A stretch of DNA of 64,000 nt, taken from assembly GCA_032017425.1 (NCBI GenBank), contig DALZPW010000002.1. One strand, written 5' to 3'. The position numbers were made by a program, and so were the translations under genes. This document shows, one piece after another, positions 1 to 8,588 of the stretch; position 1 is the first letter of the stretch, and every line of letters begins with the position of its first letter. Source of the stretch: Faucicola tetraodonis (lineage in GTDB: Bacteria > Pseudomonadota > Gammaproteobacteria > Pseudomonadales > Moraxellaceae). Under the pieces are notes generated by a model. That model made no database searches and was not told the origin of the DNA. It saw nothing but the letters and a program-made list of their open reading frames with translations.

Positions 1-935
1 ATAAATAGCTGCTTTTGGTCAGGCTCATAGCCGAGTGCATCAATACCTAGCATCGCTGATGATGGGTCTAAAATACGCAATACGATTTTTTCACCAAATA
101 AGGTTGGCAGTGAGTTGACACGAAAATCAATCGCCTTATCCTTGGAAATTTTTAACTTGATACGACCATCTTGCGGCACGCGGCGTTCAGAGATGTCCAT
201 TTGTGACATGACTTTCAGGCGGGCAGCAATTTTACCCGCTAGCTGCGTCGGTGGATTTGCCATTTTTTGTAACACCCCATCAATACGAAAACGCACGCGA
301 TAAGATTTTTCATAGGGTTCAAAGTGTAAGTCTGAGGCGCCCATGGTAATGGCTTTGATGAGCATCCCATTAACGAACTTGACGACAGGCGCTTCATCAT
401 TGACATCTAAATGACTGGTGGCACTATTGTCGTCATCGGCGCGGGTTTCATCAAACTCCACCGCTTCCATATCATCAAAATCAGCTAAATTAGAGCTAGC
501 AAAGATTTTTTCGATGAGTGATTTTATTTTGTGGTGCTCGGCAACCACTGTTTCTACGGTAAACCTTGTACCAAATCGCAGCGCATCTAAAGCATCTACC
601 CGCGTCGGGTCGCTCATGGCAACAAATAAGCGGCTACCTCGTTGGAAAATCGGCAGAATATTAAATTCGCGAATAATTTTTTCATCAACCGCTTCTTTTG
701 GAATATAGTTGACATTGATGGCATCCAAATCAATGAGTGGGTCGCCAAATTCTCGTGAAATCACCCACGCTACTGCGTCAGCTTGCGCAAGCTTATTATC
801 GACCACATAGGCGATTAAATTTATTTTTTGCTGCTGCGATTCTGCCAATACTTTTTGCATTGCCGCTTCGCTAATTAGTCCTTCATCCACTAATCGCGAT
901 GCAATGCCACCAAAACCAGGAAGGGATGCCGCCAT
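1..935 (-). CDS. pilB: Type IV pilus assembly ATPase PilB, N-terminal part (runs off the window)
   Basis: Cytoplasmic hexameric ATPase that powers pilin polymerisation for type IV pili (twitching, natural transformation). The ATG is at 935-933 and 311 codons are read before the window edge without a stop. The first ~150 residues fit the GspE/PilB N-terminal domain (MAASLPGFGGIASRLVDEGL at the start). From about residue 180 the secretion-ATPase domain begins, with DEAPVVKFVN and ASDLHFEPYEK, followed by RVRFRIDGVL. The Walker A and B motifs lie outside the window. It is divergent from tpiA. Seen: continuous open frame and family motifs. Inferred: that the rest of the gene is intact. Confidence 0.93.
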   Translation of the reverse strand, partial: MAASLPGFGGIASRLVDEGLISEAAMQKVLAESQQQKINLIAYVVDNKLAQADAVAWVISREFGDPLIDLDAINVNYIPKEAVDEKIIREFNILPIFQRGSRLFVAMSDPTRVDALDALRFGTRFTVETVVAEHHKIKSLIEKIFASSNLADFDDMEAVEFDETRADDDNSATSHLDVNDEAPVVKFVNGMLIKAITMGASDLHFEPYEKSYRVRFRIDGVLQKMANPPTQLAGKIAARLKVMSQMDISERRVPQDGRIKLKISKDKAIDFRVNSLPTLFGEKIVLRILDPSSAMLGIDALGYEPDQKQLF

Positions 936-1368
936 CGTTTTTCTCGTTTACTCAATATTGATTCAAATGGGCTAATGTTTGTTAGTGTAAACTATTCATT
1001 TATATATTAACAAATCATTCTCGACAAATCCGTGAATTCAACGATAAATAATTTGTTATCGAATTTTATCTCTATCCATCAACCTTCATAAAACTGTTTG
1101 ATACATTATCCCTTCTTTATCCTTTCTTTAAACACCTTACTTGCGTAACCCAATAATTTATTCGGCAAATCGCGGCAATTGCTTATATAATACCTACCAT
1201 TTTACGCCTGATATTTTAAATACCCGTATTTTCATATCTTGATATCTTTAAATGGTGATGTTTTACATCATGATATGTTAAATAGCGTTACTTATATTTT
1301 AATGTTATCTTGACATTTATACTTTGCAAATTCGTAGATAACCACTTACCTCAATTGACAGGGACATT
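936..1368. promoter_or_regulatory. Divergent pilB/tpiA intergenic region, gene-free
   Basis: AT-rich 433-base spacer with no plausible gene. It must hold the promoters of pilB (leftward) and tpiA (rightward). A TTGACA at 1310-1315 is a possible -35 for tpiA, with a weak -10 near 1335-1340 (TAGATA). Just upstream lie three 31-bp direct repeats, listed separately. Confidence 0.6.
1209..1301. repeat. Three direct repeats with exact 31-bp period
   Basis: Units start at 1209, 1240 and 1271 and each begins TGATAT, followed by T/C/G and then TTAAAT (unit 2 has one extra T). The first and third units share 12 of the first 13 bases. The rest of each unit is T-rich and more diverged. A 31-bp spacing equals about three helical turns, so the conserved heads would lie on the same DNA face. 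Confidence 0.7.
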
Positions 1369-2208
1369 ATGAAAGCATCTGATTATGTAGCAAATTGGCA
1401 GAATTCTTGGGTGATTGCTAATTGGAAAATGAATCCTAGCACACAGCTGACTGTCACAGCCCTTATGACCGATTTACAGCAGCAGCTACCTGCAGATGCA
1501 CTGCAAAGCTGTAACGTGGTTATTGCGCCGAGTTTTATGCATTTATCGACCACGCAACAAGCCATTCAACATGGGTCATTGAACATCGGGCTAGCTGCGC
1601 AAAACTTATGTGCACAACACGCCGATAAAGGCGCGTTTACTGGGGAAGTTTCGGGTGCTCAGCTCAAGGACGCTCAGGTAAATTATGTCTTAGTCGGACA
1701 TTCAGAACGCCGTCAATATTTTAATGAAGATGATGCTTGTTTAATCCGAAAAATTCGCAATACCTTTGCACATGATTTAACCGTTGTTTTTTGTATCGGT
1801 GAAACACAAGCCCAGTATGAGCAAAATCAGACCCAAGATGTGCTAGCAGCACAATTAACGGTAGTTAAACAACTAGCCGCTGAATTTGCTAATACCCAAT
1901 CTGAAAACGCCCAATTGAATAACTTAGCATCGCGATTGATTATTGCTTATGAACCCGTTTGGGCGATTGGTACAGGTAAAATCCCAACCATACAAGAAGT
2001 ACAAAATATTCATGCTTTTATCAACACCACCTTGACAGACATCGATGCCTCTTTAGCGACCACACCGATATTGTATGGCGGCAGCGTGAAAGCAGATAAT
2101 GCGGCAGAAATCGCCCAATGCCCAAATGTAAATGGGGTGTTGGTAGGTGGGGCATCACTTGACGCGACGAGTTTTACACAAATTATTCAAGCATTTGCCC
2201 GAATTTAA
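1369..2208 (+). CDS. tpiA: Triosephosphate isomerase
   Basis: Interconverts dihydroxyacetone phosphate and glyceraldehyde 3-phosphate in glycolysis and gluconeogenesis; a cytosolic TIM-barrel homodimer. The 279-residue protein shows the substrate-binding lysine in NWKMN (K20), the electrophilic histidine in GHSERR (H111) and the catalytic glutamate in YEPVWAIGTGK (E195). The phosphate-binding GGSV and GVLVGGASL segments are near the C-terminus. It is slightly longer than the usual ~250 residues because of a short N-terminal extension and an insertion around 170-186. It sits directly upstream of secG, the common order in Moraxellaceae and Pseudomonas. Confidence 0.97.
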   Translation: MKASDYVANWQNSWVIANWKMNPSTQLTVTALMTDLQQQLPADALQSCNVVIAPSFMHLSTTQQAIQHGSLNIGLAAQNLCAQHADKGAFTGEVSGAQLKDAQVNYVLVGHSERRQYFNEDDACLIRKIRNTFAHDLTVVFCIGETQAQYEQNQTQDVLAAQLTVVKQLAAEFANTQSENAQLNNLASRLIIAYEPVWAIGTGKIPTIQEVQNIHAFINTTLTDIDASLATTPILYGGSVKADNAAEIAQCPNVNGVLVGGASLDATSFTQIIQAFARI

Positions 2209-2299
2209 GGTAAAATATCACCCATTTAAAATTTCTTACTTTTGCCACTGACAGCGTTTTTGTTGGGCATCAGTGCTATCAAGTTTTGTAGAGATAAGT

Positions 2300-2620
2300 A
2301 TGTATAATGCAATTTTAGTGGTTCATATCATTGTCGCGATTTCGATGATTGGTCTGATTTTGGTTCAACATGGTAAAGGTGCCGATGCCGGCGCTTCATT
2401 TGGTGCAGGCGGTTCGGCAACCGTATTTGGTGCGTCTGGCTCTGCCAACTTTTTGACGCGCTTAACGGCGGTTTTAACAGCAATTTTCTTTATCACCAGT
2501 ATGACACTGGCAGTATTTGCTAAACAGCAATCGCTATCTAGTCGTACTCTTGATACCAGCCTAGCGACTAGTACTGCGCCTGCAAGCCCTACACCAACGA
2601 CGCCTACACCTGCCAAGTAA
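2300..2620 (+). CDS. secG: Preprotein translocase subunit SecG
   Basis: Small inner-membrane subunit of the SecYEG channel that assists SecA-driven export. The chosen ATG at 2300 follows GAGATAAGT; an upstream GTG at 2273 would add nine residues with no support. The 106-residue protein starts MYNAILVVHIIVAISMIGL (first membrane helix) and has the conserved cytosolic loop QHGKGADAGASFG with a Gly/Ala/Ser-rich stretch. A second helix near residues 56-76 and a Pro/Thr/Ala tail follow. The tpiA-secG-tRNA-Leu order matches other gammaproteobacteria. Confidence 0.93.
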   Translation: MYNAILVVHIIVAISMIGLILVQHGKGADAGASFGAGGSATVFGASGSANFLTRLTAVLTAIFFITSMTLAVFAKQQSLSSRTLDTSLATSTAPASPTPTTPTPAK

Positions 2621-2653
2621 GTTATTAAAAAAAATGTTGCGTTATTGGTAGTT

Positions 2654-2682
2654 TTGACCTAGAATACAGCGTCTATTTTAGA
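2654..2682 (+). promoter_or_regulatory. Candidate sigma-70 promoter for tRNA-Leu
   Basis: TTGACC at 2654-2659, a 17-base spacer, then a weak TTTAGA at 2677-2682. It lies about 47 bases before the mature tRNA 5' end. The -35 is good and the -10 is poor, so this is tentative. Confidence 0.4.
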
Positions 2683-2728
2683 GTGTTGTTTTTTAAAAAA
2701 CAGCTTGGTTAAAGTAGTTTGGTTTTTT

Positions 2729-2813
2729 GCGATTGTGGTGGAATTGGTAGACACGCTACCTTGAGGTGGTAGTGCCGCAAGGTGTGAGGGTTCGAGTCCC
2801 TCCATTCGCACCA
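2729..2813 (+). tRNA. tRNA-Leu (anticodon GAG)
   Basis: An 85-base class II tRNA with a long variable arm and an encoded CCA at 2811-2813. The anticodon stem CTACC/GGTAG encloses the loop TTGAGGT, giving anticodon GAG (reads CUC and CUU leucine codons). The T-arm carries GGTTCGAGTCC. The acceptor stem has one T-T mismatch at pair 5. It follows secG, as leucine tRNA genes do in many gammaproteobacteria. Confidence 0.95.
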
Positions 2814-2836
2814 ACTAAATTAATTTTAAATAACTA

Positions 2837-2865
2837 TTGACAAGGTTAATATCTCACTCTATAAT
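2837..2865 (+). promoter_or_regulatory. Consensus sigma-70 promoter for initiator tRNA
   Basis: Perfect TTGACA at 2837-2842, a 17-base spacer, and perfect TATAAT at 2860-2865, placing +1 about ten bases before the tRNA 5' end. This is the strongest promoter-like sequence I see in the window, as expected for a stable RNA gene. Confidence 0.9.
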
Positions 2866-2881
2866 ACGCTCTCTAAATTGT

Positions 2882-2958
<77 letters not shown>

Positions 2959-2959
2959 C

Positions 2960-2997
2960 TTTTCTAGTAGCATTGCTTTGGTAGCATTACTAGAAAA
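2960..2997 (+). other. Hairpin just after the initiator tRNA
   Basis: TTTTCTAGTA (2960-2969) pairs perfectly with TACTAGAAAA (2988-2997); the loop region repeats GTAGCATT. It begins one base after CCA. No long T-run follows, so it may protect or time 3' processing of the tRNA precursor rather than terminate transcription. Confidence 0.6.
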
Positions 2998-3027
2998 ATC
3001 AATTTAGACACACTTTTATTGATTTAA

Positions 3028-3057
3028 AAGCCCACCAATTAGTTTGTGGGTTTTTTT
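3028..3057 (+). terminator. Intrinsic terminator after tRNA-fMet
   Basis: AGCCCAC near 3029-3035 pairs with GTGGGTT at 3046-3052, followed by a run of seven T (3051-3057). It separates the tRNA transcript from rimP. Confidence 0.75.
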
Positions 3058-3183
3058 GTATCTGTTGGTTTCGAAAAAACTTAAGTTTTGCTAAATTAGC
3101 GGTTGCGTTTTAGTAATGTGCCAATTTTTAAAATCAGCTTTTAAAATCAACAAAGATGTTAATAATCAACTCTAAAGGATATC

Positions 3184-3693
3184 ATGAAACTATCAACGAA
3201 AGTTGCTGAACTGACCCAAATCATTGAGCCAGCAGTAACTGCCTGTGATGTGAGCTTGTGGGGTATTGAGTTTGTACCACAAGGTCGACGCTCTCTTCTT
3301 CGTATTTATATTGAAGCCCTACCTGAAGACCGTGCCGAAGGCAAACAAGTCACTATTGAAGACTGTGCTGCGGTCACCCACCAAGTCGGTGGTGTGTTGG
3401 ACTTGCACGACCCGATTGCAGGCGAGTATCTACTTGAGGTGTCTTCACCCGGTTTGGACCGCGCGTTTTTTTCTGCTGAGCAGCTGCATGACTATGTGGG
3501 GCAAACCCTCAGCTTACGATTGATTCATGCGATTGGACAAGGTAGTGATAAGCGCCGTAAAGTAACAGGCGAATTGGTCAATATTGACGAGCGCCAGTTG
3601 ACGGTCAAAACCGAACAGAATCAAGCCAATGACCAACTTTTAACCATCGAGCTTGATAATATTGATAAAGCCAATTTGGTCTACCAATTTTAG
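3184..3693 (+). CDS. rimP: Ribosome maturation factor RimP
   Basis: Cytosolic 30S assembly factor. The 169-residue protein begins MKLSTKVAELTQIIEPAV and contains the family core VSLWGIEFVPQG, then the IEDCAAV segment and LLEVSSPGLDRAF near residues 82-96. The C-terminal half fits the SH3-like RimP domain (RRKVTGEL to the end). An AAAGGATATC sequence precedes the ATG. It is first in the rimP-nusA-infB group, about 117 bases before nusA. Length is slightly above the usual 150-160. Confidence 0.95.
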   Translation: MKLSTKVAELTQIIEPAVTACDVSLWGIEFVPQGRRSLLRIYIEALPEDRAEGKQVTIEDCAAVTHQVGGVLDLHDPIAGEYLLEVSSPGLDRAFFSAEQLHDYVGQTLSLRLIHAIGQGSDKRRKVTGELVNIDERQLTVKTEQNQANDQLLTIELDNIDKANLVYQF

Positions 3694-3810
3694 CTTTTAA
3701 ATTTGGGGTTAACGCCTTTTTTACGCTATGTCTTCTAGCTAACTTTTTTCTAGCTAAAAGCAAGATTTTAAAGAATAAAGTCTAGAATGACTTAAATTAT
3801 AGGTGATTAC

Positions 3811-5292
3811 ATGAATCGAGAAATTTTAACGGTCGTTGAAACCGTCAGTAATGAAAAAGGCTTAAATCCTGAAGATATTTTTGAAGCGATTGAGCAAGCC
3901 TTGGTGGTATCGACCAAAAAGAAAGTTTATAGTGAGCAGCCTGAAGTTGCCGTGCGCGTGCATATTAATCGCAAAACGGGCGACTATGACACTTACCGTT
4001 ATTGGACAGTAGTGGCAGATGAAGATCATGAAATGCCTGCCTGTCAGCTAGCAATTAGCGATTTGGATGAAAACGAGTGGAAAATCGGCGACGTCAAAGA
4101 AGAACAAATCGAATCCATTGAATTTGGTCGTATTGCTGCTACCCAAGCTAAACAAGTCATCATTCAAAAAATCCGTGAAGCTGAACGCTCACTGGTGGCA
4201 GATGCGTTTGAACATCGTATCGGCGAGATGATTACGGGTGAAGTCAAAAAACCGGCGCGCGATGGTTATATTATTGATTTGGGCGATAATGTCGAAGGCT
4301 ATCTACCACGCGATAAAATGTTGCCGCGTGAGCAGCTACGCATCAAAGGTCGTATCAATGCGATTTTAGAGCAAGTCAATCGTGATAACCGTGGTGCTCA
4401 GCTTGTATTGTCTCGTACCTCACCACAAATGCTAACGGCACTCATGCAAAAAGAAGTACCAGAGATTGCTGAGCAAATCATTGAAATTCGTGATGTTGCG
4501 CGTCAGCCTGGCTTACGTGCTAAGATTTCAGTCAAAACCAATGACCATCGTATCGACCCTGTCGGTGCTTGTATTGGTATGCGTGGCACCCGTATCCAAG
4601 CAGTACAACAAGAGCTTGAGGGCGAGCGTATCGACGTCGTGGTATGGTCGGATGATGCGGTGCAGTACATTATCAGCGCTTTGGAACCTGCGGATGTTGA
4701 TCGTATTATTCTTGATGAAGATACCAAAACTGCAGATATCATCTTTGCCACTAACGATCAGTTGGCCCGTGCGATTGGCTCACAAGGTCAAAACGTGCGC
4801 CTTGCATCAGAATTAACAGGCTATCGTCTTAACATGATGCTCGAAGACGAGTACAATGCACAACAAGAATCAGAAACCAAAGTGTATCGCGACCTATTCT
4901 ACACACGTCTTGAAGTCGATGAAGATTTGGCACAAGCCTTGGTGGATATTGGATTTACCTCACTTGAAGAAGTTGCGTATGTCCCTGCTGAGACTTTCTA
5001 CGACATCGATGGGCTAGATGATGACGCCATCGACGCAATCCAAGAACGTGCCAAAGAGGCGGTGATCGCCGATGAATTGGTCAAACAACAAAATATTAAA
5101 GAGCCAAGCCAAGAGCTTCTAAACCTTGAAGGCATGACTCAAGCATGGGCCTACAAGCTTGCCGAACGTGACGTCATCACCGTCGACGACCTTGCCGAAC
5201 AAGCCATCTTTGATATCCAAGATATCGAAGGTCTTGATGAAAAGACCGCAGGTGAGCTCATTATGAAAGCCCGTGAATCATGGTTTAATTAA
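3811..5292 (+). CDS. nusA: Transcription termination/antitermination factor NusA
   Basis: Binds RNA polymerase and nascent RNA, promoting pausing, termination and antitermination. The 493-residue protein has the N-terminal RNAP-binding domain (MNREILTVVETVSNEKG). An S1 domain spans about residues 135-200 (GEMITGEVKKPARDGYIIDL). Two KH domains are marked by GACIGMRGTRIQAVQQEL and RAIGSQGQNVRLASELTGY. Two C-terminal acidic repeats of the Escherichia type follow (about 365-425 and 440-493). It lies 13 bases before infB, so the two are probably co-translated. All domains look intact. Confidence 0.98.
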   Translation: MNREILTVVETVSNEKGLNPEDIFEAIEQALVVSTKKKVYSEQPEVAVRVHINRKTGDYDTYRYWTVVADEDHEMPACQLAISDLDENEWKIGDVKEEQIESIEFGRIAATQAKQVIIQKIREAERSLVADAFEHRIGEMITGEVKKPARDGYIIDLGDNVEGYLPRDKMLPREQLRIKGRINAILEQVNRDNRGAQLVLSRTSPQMLTALMQKEVPEIAEQIIEIRDVARQPGLRAKISVKTNDHRIDPVGACIGMRGTRIQAVQQELEGERIDVVVWSDDAVQYIISALEPADVDRIILDEDTKTADIIFATNDQLARAIGSQGQNVRLASELTGYRLNMMLEDEYNAQQESETKVYRDLFYTRLEVDEDLAQALVDIGFTSLEEVAYVPAETFYDIDGLDDDAIDAIQERAKEAVIADELVKQQNIKEPSQELLNLEGMTQAWAYKLAERDVITVDDLAEQAIFDIQDIEGLDEKTAGELIMKARESWFN

Positions 5293-5305
5293 AAAAGGTG
5301 TATGA

Positions 5306-8035
5306 ATGGCAGATAAAACCGTAAAAGAACTTGCAGCAATGACCAAAAAGACCGTTGAAGCAATTAATAATCAACTGGTCAAGGCAGGGCTGTCTGCGCG
5401 CGGTGACAATGACATCGTCACCGATAGCGAACAACAAAAACTGGTCAGCTTTTTACAACAAAGTCATGGTCAAAATGACAAACCTCGCATTAGCTTAAAA
5501 AGCAAAACCACTTCTACTGCGCGGGTGACAGGCACTTCTGGTAAAGCCAAAAGTGTCAATGTTGAAATACGCAAAAAAATGGTATTTGATAAACCAAATC
5601 CCAATAAAATTGCTGAAGAACTAGCGTTGCGTGAAGCAGCGGCCAAAGAAGCTGAAGAAAAAGCGCGTTTGGCGAAAGAAAAAGCCGCCCAAGAACAAGC
5701 TGAAAAAGACAAAGCCAAACAAGCCGCTGAAGCGCGTCAACAAGCCACTTTAGCTGCCATGCGCGCTAACTTAGGTGGTGGTAGTCAAGCTGCCAAAGAG
5801 CACACAACCACCAGTGTGGTAGTGAAAAAAGGCAACAAAACTGCTGCAATTGAAGTCAAAAAAGCTGACAAAAAACCTGCGCCGAAAAAAGAATCGGATA
5901 GTGAACGCAAAGCGCGTGAAGCAGAAGAAGAACGCTTACGTCAAATCGAATCAGAAAATCGCCGTAAAGCCGCTGAAGAAGCTCAGCAGCGTACCCTTGA
6001 GCAAATGCGCCAAATGGCGAGTAAATATAGCGAAACCGATACTGAAACTACGATGGTTGTCAAAAAAGATGAACCATTAGCAGAAGGTTTGGTGGGCGCA
6101 GCGCTTGAAGACTCATTTGAACAAGAACGCCGTGAAATTAAACGCGGCACCGCAAGCACTGCCAACAAAAACCGTCGTCGTCGCCGTGACGATGAAGGTG
6201 AGCAAGAGATTAAGAACCGTAGTCGCGGCTTAAAATCATCGCAAGCCAATAGACACAAATTTGAAAAACCGGTTGAGAAAATCGTGCATAACGTTGAAAT
6301 CGGTGAGACCATCGTGGTGTCTGAACTTGCCCAAAAAATGGCAATCAAAGTACGCGAAGTCGTCAAAATGTTAATGAAAATGGGCGAGTTGGTCCGTGAA
6401 AACGAATCCATCGACCAAGAAACCGCTGCCCTACTTGTTGAAGAAATGGGTCATAACCCCGTGCTTGTGAGTTCGACGCAAGTTGAAGACTCACTACGTG
6501 AGGCGGTGGGCGAGAAAAGTAGCAATGTCCAAGCGCGTCCGCCTGTGGTTACCATCATGGGTCACGTTGACCACGGTAAAACGTCCCTGCTCGATAAGAT
6601 CCGTTCAAGTAAAGTGGCATCGGGCGAGGCAGGTGGTATTACTCAGCATATCGGTGCTTATCATGTGCAGACTGACCAAGGCGTTATTACTTTCTTAGAC
6701 ACCCCAGGTCACGCCGCATTTACCGCGATGCGTTCTCGTGGTGCCAAAGCGACAGATATCGTGGTGTTAGTGGTTGCAGCCGATGACGGTATGATGCCGC
6801 AGACGGCTGAAGCGATTGACCATGCGCGTGCCGCAGGTACCCCGATTATCGTGGCTATCAACAAGATGGATAAAGACAGCGCCGATCCAGACCGCGTCCT
6901 CAACGAACTAACCACCAAAGAAGTCGTTCCTGAAGAATGGGGCGGTGACACACCGGTGGTCAAAGTCTCTGCGTTAACAGGTCAAGGCATCGATGAATTG
7001 CTCGAAGTGATTAACCTACAAGCAGAAGTGATGGAACTTGAAGTCGCTACTGACGGTGCAGCACAAGGTGTGGTAATTGAATCACGTCTTGAAAAAGGTC
7101 GCGGAGCAGTGGTCAGTTTGCTGGTTAAACAAGGTACTTTAAATCAAGGTGACTTGGTACTTGCTGGCGAATATTATGGACGCGTCCGTGCTATGACCGA
7201 TGAAAACGGTCAAAAAATCACCTCAGCGGGTCCTTCGATTCCTGTTGAAATCTTAGGTCTGCCTGATACACCAGCGGCTGGTAGCGAGTTTATGGTGGTC
7301 TCAGATGAGAAACGTGCGCGCGAAGTTGCAGAATATCGCACGGTGCGTGAGCGTGAAAAAGTGCTTGAACGTCAAGCCAAATCACGCTTAGAAAACTTGT
7401 TTGACCAAATGAGCGATGCCAAACTGCCTTCCGTTAATTTGATTCTCAAAACTGACGTTCGAGGTTCACTAGAAGCCTTGTTAACCGCGCTTGATGAGTT
7501 ATCTACGGATGAAGTTAAAGTTAAAGTCATCTCATCGGGTGTCGGTCCAATCACCGAATCGGATGTGGTACTCGCCGAATCAAGTGAAGCGGTATTATTA
7601 GGCTTCAACGTTCGTGCTGATAGCGCCGCCAAACGCAAAGCGGATGAAGCAGGCCTAGATATTCGCTACTATAGTGTTATCTATGGGTTGATTGATGATG
7701 TGAAAGCAGCAATGAGCGGTTTACTTGCGCCAGAACATCGTGAGCAAATCTTGGGTATCGCTGAAGTACGTGAAGTCTTCCACTCTAGTCGCTTTGGTTA
7801 TGCAGCCGGTTGTATGGTGACAGAAGGTAATATCATCCGTAACAAGCCAATTCGGGTATTGCGTGATGACCAAGTTATTTTCACGGGTCAATTACAATCA
7901 TTACGTCGCTTCAAAGAGGATGTTAATGAGGTGCGCGCTGGTATGGAGTGTGGTCTAGCGGTGAAAGGTTATGAAGTAAAAGAAGGCGATAAGATTGAAG
8001 TCTTCGAAATTCATGAAGTCAAACGTACCTTATAA
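5306..8035 (+). CDS. infB: Translation initiation factor IF-2
   Basis: GTPase that brings fMet-tRNA to the 30S subunit and promotes subunit joining. The 909 residues comprise an N-terminal IF2_N helix bundle ([20 protein letters not shown]), a long Lys/Glu/Ala-rich charged linker (about 85-330), and a second IF2_N domain (about 340-390). The G domain follows, with GHVDHGKT (~417), DTPGHAAFT (~464) and NKMD (~518), then domains II-IV ending in [19 protein letters not shown]. The linker is low-complexity, as usual in gammaproteobacterial IF-2. A strong terminator-like hairpin follows at 8087-8121. Confidence 0.98.
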   Translation: MADKTVKELAAMTKKTVEAINNQLVKAGLSARGDNDIVTDSEQQKLVSFLQQSHGQNDKPRISLKSKTTSTARVTGTSGKAKSVNVEIRKKMVFDKPNPNKIAEELALREAAAKEAEEKARLAKEKAAQEQAEKDKAKQAAEARQQATLAAMRANLGGGSQAAKEHTTTSVVVKKGNKTAAIEVKKADKKPAPKKESDSERKAREAEEERLRQIESENRRKAAEEAQQRTLEQMRQMASKYSETDTETTMVVKKDEPLAEGLVGAALEDSFEQERREIKRGTASTANKNRRRRRDDEGEQEIKNRSRGLKSSQANRHKFEKPVEKIVHNVEIGETIVVSELAQKMAIKVREVVKMLMKMGELVRENESIDQETAALLVEEMGHNPVLVSSTQVEDSLREAVGEKSSNVQARPPVVTIMGHVDHGKTSLLDKIRSSKVASGEAGGITQHIGAYHVQTDQGVITFLDTPGHAAFTAMRSRGAKATDIVVLVVAADDGMMPQTAEAIDHARAAGTPIIVAINKMDKDSADPDRVLNELTTKEVVPEEWGGDTPVVKVSALTGQGIDELLEVINLQAEVMELEVATDGAAQGVVIESRLEKGRGAVVSLLVKQGTLNQGDLVLAGEYYGRVRAMTDENGQKITSAGPSIPVEILGLPDTPAAGSEFMVVSDEKRAREVAEYRTVREREKVLERQAKSRLENLFDQMSDAKLPSVNLILKTDVRGSLEALLTALDELSTDEVKVKVISSGVGPITESDVVLAESSEAVLLGFNVRADSAAKRKADEAGLDIRYYSVIYGLIDDVKAAMSGLLAPEHREQILGIAEVREVFHSSRFGYAAGCMVTEGNIIRNKPIRVLRDDQVIFTGQLQSLRRFKEDVNEVRAGMECGLAVKGYEVKEGDKIEVFEIHEVKRTL

Positions 8036-8086
8036 GTTAAGCTGACAACCTAATACTGCCAGCTTGCTATTAGCAACCTTTCCAGG

Positions 8087-8121
8087 GGTCTAATTAATCT
8101 AGGTTAATTAGACCTTTTTTT
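8087..8121 (+). terminator. Strong intrinsic terminator between infB and rbfA
   Basis: Perfect 11-bp stem GGTCTAATTAA (8087-8097) with TTAATTAGACC (8104-8114), a six-base loop, then seven T (8115-8121). The rbfA start codon is only 19 bases further on, leaving no room for a separate promoter downstream of the hairpin. Confidence 0.85.
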
Positions 8122-8140
8122 ACTATAAAAAGGATTACCA

Positions 8141-8530
8141 ATGAATCAACGTTTACAACGTCTTGCCGATCAAATTCAGCGCGACCTAGCGGTTTTGATT
8201 CGTGACGAGATTAACGACCCACGCTTGACTGGGTTTGTGACCATTTCTAGTGTCAAAATCAGCCCGGACTTGGGTTATGCTGATATTTATGTCACCATCA
8301 TGGAAAAGTCGATGGATGATGCCATGGCAAAAGATTATCATACCGAGAGCTTAGAAGTGCTCAACAAAGCATCAGGTTTTTTGCGTACTGAGCTCAGTCA
8401 TTTGCTAAAAACCCGCACTACCCCACGTCTGCGCTTTCACTATGATGAAGTGACAGCTAACGCTAACTATATGATGAACCTCATTTCTAAAGCGGTACAA
8501 AGTAGCGAAGGTCAGCCATCAGACGACTGA
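8141..8530 (+). CDS. rbfA: 30S ribosome-binding factor RbfA
   Basis: KH-fold protein that binds immature 30S subunits and helps process the 16S rRNA 5' end; needed at low temperature. The 129-residue protein starts NQRLQRLADQIQRDLAVLIR and carries the family segments INDPRLTGFVTISSVKISPDL (split over residues 23-43) and RTELSHLLKTRTTPRLRF. AAAAAGGATTACC precedes the ATG. The neighbours infB and truB are standard, but a terminator stands before this gene and a DUF4105 gene separates it from truB. Confidence 0.96.
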   Translation: MNQRLQRLADQIQRDLAVLIRDEINDPRLTGFVTISSVKISPDLGYADIYVTIMEKSMDDAMAKDYHTESLEVLNKASGFLRTELSHLLKTRTTPRLRFHYDEVTANANYMMNLISKAVQSSEGQPSDD

Positions 8531-8588
8531 TGCGTTGCAGGCTATAATAAGCTTATTTGTCACTTTGAGTCATTAACAGGGATGTTGA

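Noticed and set aside
5983..6411. 142-codon antisense frame inside infB
   Set aside because: Ser/Arg/Phe/Leu-rich shadow of the IF-2 linker; no independent support.
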